Source: Candidatus Hydrogenedentota bacterium | GTDB lineage: Bacteria; Hydrogenedentota; Hydrogenedentia; Hydrogenedentales; JAEUWI01 | Reading direction: 5' to 3' | Length of the DNA stretch: 9,128 nucleotides | Assembly: GCA_030430835.1 (NCBI GenBank) | Contig: JAUIKJ010000093.1 | Coordinates: forward strand, 1 to 9,128 | Shown here: positions 6,360-9,128 of the stretch, one piece after another | How positions within the stretch are numbered: position 1 is the first letter of the stretch | How the letters are laid out: each line of letters starts with the position of its first letter | The notes under the pieces: model-generated | The model's database searches: none | What the model saw: only the letters and a program-made list of their open reading frames with translations | Told to the model about the DNA's origin: nothing | Program-made: the position numbers and the translations under genes

Positions 6360-7850
6360 TTGCGCCCTCGCCTTTGTATTATCGCCGAAGCTTCACCCCT
6401 GGGTTGGGCCGCGCACTACGTTCGCGCCTTTCACCGCGTGGCCGACATCCGCACGGTGGGGCCCAATCCCCTTCCGGGATCCATCGAGCGGTGGGGCGTA
6501 CAGGCCTACGCCGACCGTTTCGTCGAGAACGACATGCCCTGCGTCGTGGGTGAACTCGATACTCTTGAACAGCGGCTGCCCGAGGGCTGGACGCCGCACG
6601 CCGTGATCGTGATCGCCGGCAACCAGCCCCTGTACCGCACGCGCCCGTGGCCCTGGCCCACCGTTCACCTCTCCATCGATACCTGGCAGGTCTTCAGCGA
6701 CTACGAATCCGCCTGGACGGGTGACTTTACCTTCGTGGCACAACGCGAGTTTATCGCGCCTATGGCCGATACCGGCGCGCCCCGCGTGCAGTGGCTCCCC
6801 CTCGCGGCCGATCCCGAAGTACACCACCCCGTGGCCGTGCCGGTAACCGGCGACATCGGCTTCGTCGGCTCCGTCGATGCGCTGGTTCACCGGGAGCGCC
6901 CCCGCATTATCGAACTGCTTCGCAGCGCATTCAGGGTTCGTGTCGACAGCCGCGTGTTCTTTGACGACTACCTCCGGGCCCTTTGCGCCACGCCCATCGC
7001 CCTCAACCATTCCGCGGTCGACGAGTTGAACATGCGCGTCTTCGAAGCGATGGCCGCCGGACGCATGCTCATCACCAACCGCGCCGCAGCACGCAACGGG
7101 TTGCTGGATATCTTTCGCGATGGCGAACACCTGGTGACCTATGCCGACGACGCGGAACTGATCGACAAGACCCGCCACTATGTCGCGCATCCCGAAGAAC
7201 GCGATGCGATCGCGCGGGCGGGACTGGAGGCGGTGATCGCGGCACACACCTACGATCACCGCGCCGCAAACATCCTGGCGACCCTGCGGGAAGCCGGGTG
7301 CCTCAACCGGCCCGCTGCCGCTTCCGCACCCCTGCAGGATGCCCGGCTGACGCTGCTGCCGGCCGTGCCCGGGCACGTGGTGGACCTTGGCGCCACGCTG
7401 CCGGCCACGCGCTACGCGCTGCGCGCGCACCACGCCCAATCCTTCACCGGCATTACCGGCACCGACGACACCACGGCCGTCACCCGCCGCTACGATGCGG
7501 TCCACCCCTGGCCCGGTCCCGATACGCTTCGCGCCGACACCGTGATCTTGAGCGCCCCGGCCAGCTTTCCCGCCGGGCTGGACGCGCAATTGGCCGCGGC
7601 GCATGGCTGGCTTGCCGGGGGGGGCTGTGTCATCGCCCGCCTGCCGCCCGTGGACGACCTTGCTGCGTGGATGCACGCCCGCGGCTTTCACCCGACCCAC
7701 CAAACCATCAGCGCGGAAGGGAGCATTGTGCGCGCCGTGCGGCGGACCCGCCGCCTCAAGGGTATCCTGCGCGACGTCGCCGCGCGCTACCCGGTCGAAG
7801 ACGCTGCCTACCAGCCCGGCTATATCGCCGCGCTTCCCGAGGGTTTTTAG
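6360..7850 (+). CDS. CgeB-like glycosyltransferase with methyltransferase-like C-terminal domain
   Basis: The stop is certain, the start is not. The frame opens after a TAG at 6300-6302, with TTG codons at 6303 and 6360. I prefer 6360: it starts just before the first beta strand (RLCIIAE), has a weak GGAAA at 6346-6350, and leaves 78 bases for divergent promoters. The alternative adds 19 residues without family character. Residues 1-310 look like a GT-B glycosyltransferase of the CgeB / group-1 type: LPLAADPEVH (146-155), GDIGFVGSV (164-172), HSAVDELNMRVFEAMAAGR (217-235) where the sugar-nucleotide is expected to bind, and a C-terminal AGLEAVIAAHTYDHRA helix (287-302). Residues 328-462 read as a Rossmann-type methyltransferase-like domain (VVDLGA 340-345, TVILSAP 394-400, GWLAGGGCVIARL 416-428, final strand SIVRAVRR). 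It probably transfers a sugar to a cell-surface glycan or protein; donor and acceptor unknown. Confidence 0.82.
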   Translation: MRPRLCIIAEASPLGWAAHYVRAFHRVADIRTVGPNPLPGSIERWGVQAYADRFVENDMPCVVGELDTLEQRLPEGWTPHAVIVIAGNQPLYRTRPWPWPTVHLSIDTWQVFSDYESAWTGDFTFVAQREFIAPMADTGAPRVQWLPLAADPEVHHPVAVPVTGDIGFVGSVDALVHRERPRIIELLRSAFRVRVDSRVFFDDYLRALCATPIALNHSAVDELNMRVFEAMAAGRMLITNRAAARNGLLDIFRDGEHLVTYADDAELIDKTRHYVAHPEERDAIARAGLEAVIAAHTYDHRAANILATLREAGCLNRPAAASAPLQDARLTLLPAVPGHVVDLGATLPATRYALRAHHAQSFTGITGTDDTTAVTRRYDAVHPWPGPDTLRADTVILSAPASFPAGLDAQLAAAHGWLAGGGCVIARLPPVDDLAAWMHARGFHPTHQTISAEGSIVRAVRRTRRLKGILRDVAARYPVEDAAYQPGYIAALPEGF

Positions 7851-7890
7851 GCGCTGCCGCGCGTGGGGGATGGCAGATCCCGGCGCGCTG

Positions 7891-7899
7891 TGTTATGCT
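7891..7899 (+). promoter_or_regulatory. Possible extended -10 promoter for the acyltransferase gene
   Basis: TGTTATGCT contains an extended -10 (TG, one base, then TATGCT). No good -35 lies 17 bases upstream. It would give a leader of about 110 bases before ATG 8019. The 168-base gap after the glycosyltransferase stop has no visible terminator, so cotranscription with the upstream gene is also possible. Confidence 0.35.
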
Positions 7900-8018
7900 G
7901 CGTGCACGGTTCGCGGACTCGAAAAACCATGATTCCCTGTAGGTGGCGCAGGGGTTGGCCATGAACGGGCGCGTCGCGATACCGCGCAATGTCGTATCGG
8001 GGAAGGACTTCAGGACGC

Positions 8019-9128
8019 ATGCCGTCAACAGTTGCGCTTAGCATGTCGAAGTGGTCGCTGGATCTGGCGACCAAGCTGATCAAGGCGGATGTGCGCATGC
8101 ACAACGCCGAGGCGATCGAGGATGACATGGCGATCATCTTCGTCATCAATCATTTTACACGCCTCGAAACCCTGCTCCTCCCCTACGAGATTTACAAGAA
8201 CACCGGCCGCGAGGTCTGGAGCCTGGCGGCAGCCGAGCTGTTCCGGGGCCGCATCGGCCAATACCTGCAATCGACCGGCGTCATCTCGAACAAGGATCCC
8301 GACCGCGACAAGATTATCGTACGCGGTCTGCTCGAGGGAGTGCGCCCCTGGATCATCTTTCCGGAAGGGGCGATGATCAAGGACAAGAAGGTCGTTGATC
8401 ACGACGGTACCTTCAGCGTCTACAACGACGGCAAGCGCCGGCCACCGCACACGGGCGCGGCAGTACTTGCGCTCCGGGCCGAGTTCTACCGGCACAAGCT
8501 GCAGTGCATCCACGATCGTCCGGGACAGCCGGGCCTCGAGGAAGCACTCAAGCACTTCGACCTCGAAGACATCGGCGACCTGCTCGGCAAGCGCACGGTG
8601 GTGATCCCGGTCAATATCACCTATTTCCCGATCCGCGCGCGGGACAACCTCATGCTGCGCATGGCCTCGCGCTTTGCGAAGGACCTCAGCAAGCGCGCGC
8701 TCGAAGAGTTGTCCGTCGAAGGTACGGTGCTCGCCGACGATACCGACATTGACATCACGCTGGGTGATCCGATTTGCGTGAAGGACTACCTGAACGCGTC
8801 CGAGTATGCCGAGATTATGGCGTGCAACCTGAACGACATGCACGACCTCGAGCGCGATCCCGGATCCCTCTTCAACGATGCCGCGCGCAAGCTGATGCTG
8901 CGCTATATGCGCGACATCTATCAGCTCACGACCATCAATTACGATCACATCTTTGCCACCCTGATCCGGCACCAGCAGGCGCGCAGCTTTACCGAGCGCG
9001 CCTACCGCAACCGGATCTTCCTCTGTGCGCATCAGGCCAAGCAGCTCGGCTATCACCGGTTGCATACCCTGCTGGACAAGACCTACCGCTCCATCGTCTA
9101 TGAGGAACCCAGCCAAAAGTTTCACGAC
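8019..9128 (+). CDS. PlsC-superfamily glycerolipid acyltransferase, 3' end cut by window edge
   Basis: The frame is open from ATG 8019 to the right edge (370 codons, no stop). AAGGA (8003-8007) and AGGA (8012-8015) precede this ATG; the next in-frame ATG (8043) has no such site. The acyltransferase motif I appears as NHFTRLE (44-50), with the catalytic histidine H45; the usual aspartate of H-X4-D is replaced by glutamate E50. The substrate-binding motif FPEG is at 114-117, and the hydrophobic proline motif VIPVNITYFP at 195-204. Family members acylate lysophosphatidate or related lysolipids at the inner membrane using acyl-ACP or acyl-CoA. Typical PlsC is about 240 residues; this one is at least 370, with an extra segment between the FPEG and proline motifs (about 157-190, acidic and charged) and a long helical C-terminus (from about 285). 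It may be a longer glycerol-3-phosphate-type acyltransferase or a distinct subfamily. Confidence 0.85.
   Translation, partial: MPSTVALSMSKWSLDLATKLIKADVRMHNAEAIEDDMAIIFVINHFTRLETLLLPYEIYKNTGREVWSLAAAELFRGRIGQYLQSTGVISNKDPDRDKIIVRGLLEGVRPWIIFPEGAMIKDKKVVDHDGTFSVYNDGKRRPPHTGAAVLALRAEFYRHKLQCIHDRPGQPGLEEALKHFDLEDIGDLLGKRTVVIPVNITYFPIRARDNLMLRMASRFAKDLSKRALEELSVEGTVLADDTDIDITLGDPICVKDYLNASEYAEIMACNLNDMHDLERDPGSLFNDAARKLMLRYMRDIYQLTTINYDHIFATLIRHQQARSFTERAYRNRIFLCAHQAKQLGYHRLHTLLDKTYRSIVYEEPSQKFHD

Noticed and set aside
6393..7703. 436-codon open frame on the minus strand
   Set aside because: It is antisense to the glycosyltransferase, glycine/valine/histidine-rich, and lacks recognisable motifs.
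6983..7942. 319-codon open frame on the plus strand
   Set aside because: It overlaps the glycosyltransferase in another frame and is dominated by Arg, Pro and His, a usual sign of an out-of-frame reading.
8025..9125. 366-codon open frame on the minus strand
   Set aside because: It is antisense to the acyltransferase, which shows NHFTRLE and FPEG motifs on the plus strand.

Overview
The window is GC-rich bacterial chromosome with long genes on both strands and no sign of phage or plasmid. The gene repertoire suggests a Planctomycetota- or Hydrogenedentota-like heterotroph: a Tat-exported Gfo/Idh/MocA oxidoreductase, a secreted redoxin/cytochrome c/copper-monooxygenase fusion, and an ECF sigma factor fused through a membrane segment to carboxypeptidase-regulatory-like domains. 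That assignment rests on family style only and is tentative.

Layout, left to right. (1) Positions 1-1332, minus strand: an ECF-type sigma factor fused to a transmembrane helix and at least one extracytoplasmic beta-sandwich domain; it is cut by the left edge. (2) Positions 1333-1822: about 490 bases with no convincing gene. They hold a 14-bp-arm hairpin, a doubtful 107-codon reading frame, a 12-bp inverted repeat around an AT-rich island, and a strong intrinsic terminator for the next gene. (3) Positions 1823-3223, minus: a Tat-dependent Gfo/Idh/MocA oxidoreductase with a candidate promoter. (4) Positions 3224-3728: a divergent intergenic region carrying a REPIN-like pair of inverted short palindromic repeats and a good sigma70-type promoter for the next gene. 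(5) Positions 3729-5474, plus: a secreted three-domain redox protein. (6) Positions 5538-6281, minus: a membrane-anchored TPR protein, convergent with the previous gene. (7) Positions 6360-7850, plus: a CgeB-like glycosyltransferase with a Rossmann/methyltransferase-like C-terminal domain. (8) Positions 8019-9128, plus: a PlsC-superfamily acyltransferase running off the right edge.

The genes do not form one operon. Orientation changes at almost every boundary, so most are probably transcribed alone. Themes are envelope and export: two exported proteins (one Tat, one Sec), two membrane-anchored proteins, a glycosyltransferase and a lipid acyltransferase. No defence system, CRISPR array, tRNA, rRNA or transposase gene was seen. 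The most unusual items are the membrane-tethered sigma factor and the redoxin-cytochrome-copper monooxygenase fusion, which has a complete set of candidate copper ligands but only two cysteines, both in the heme motif.
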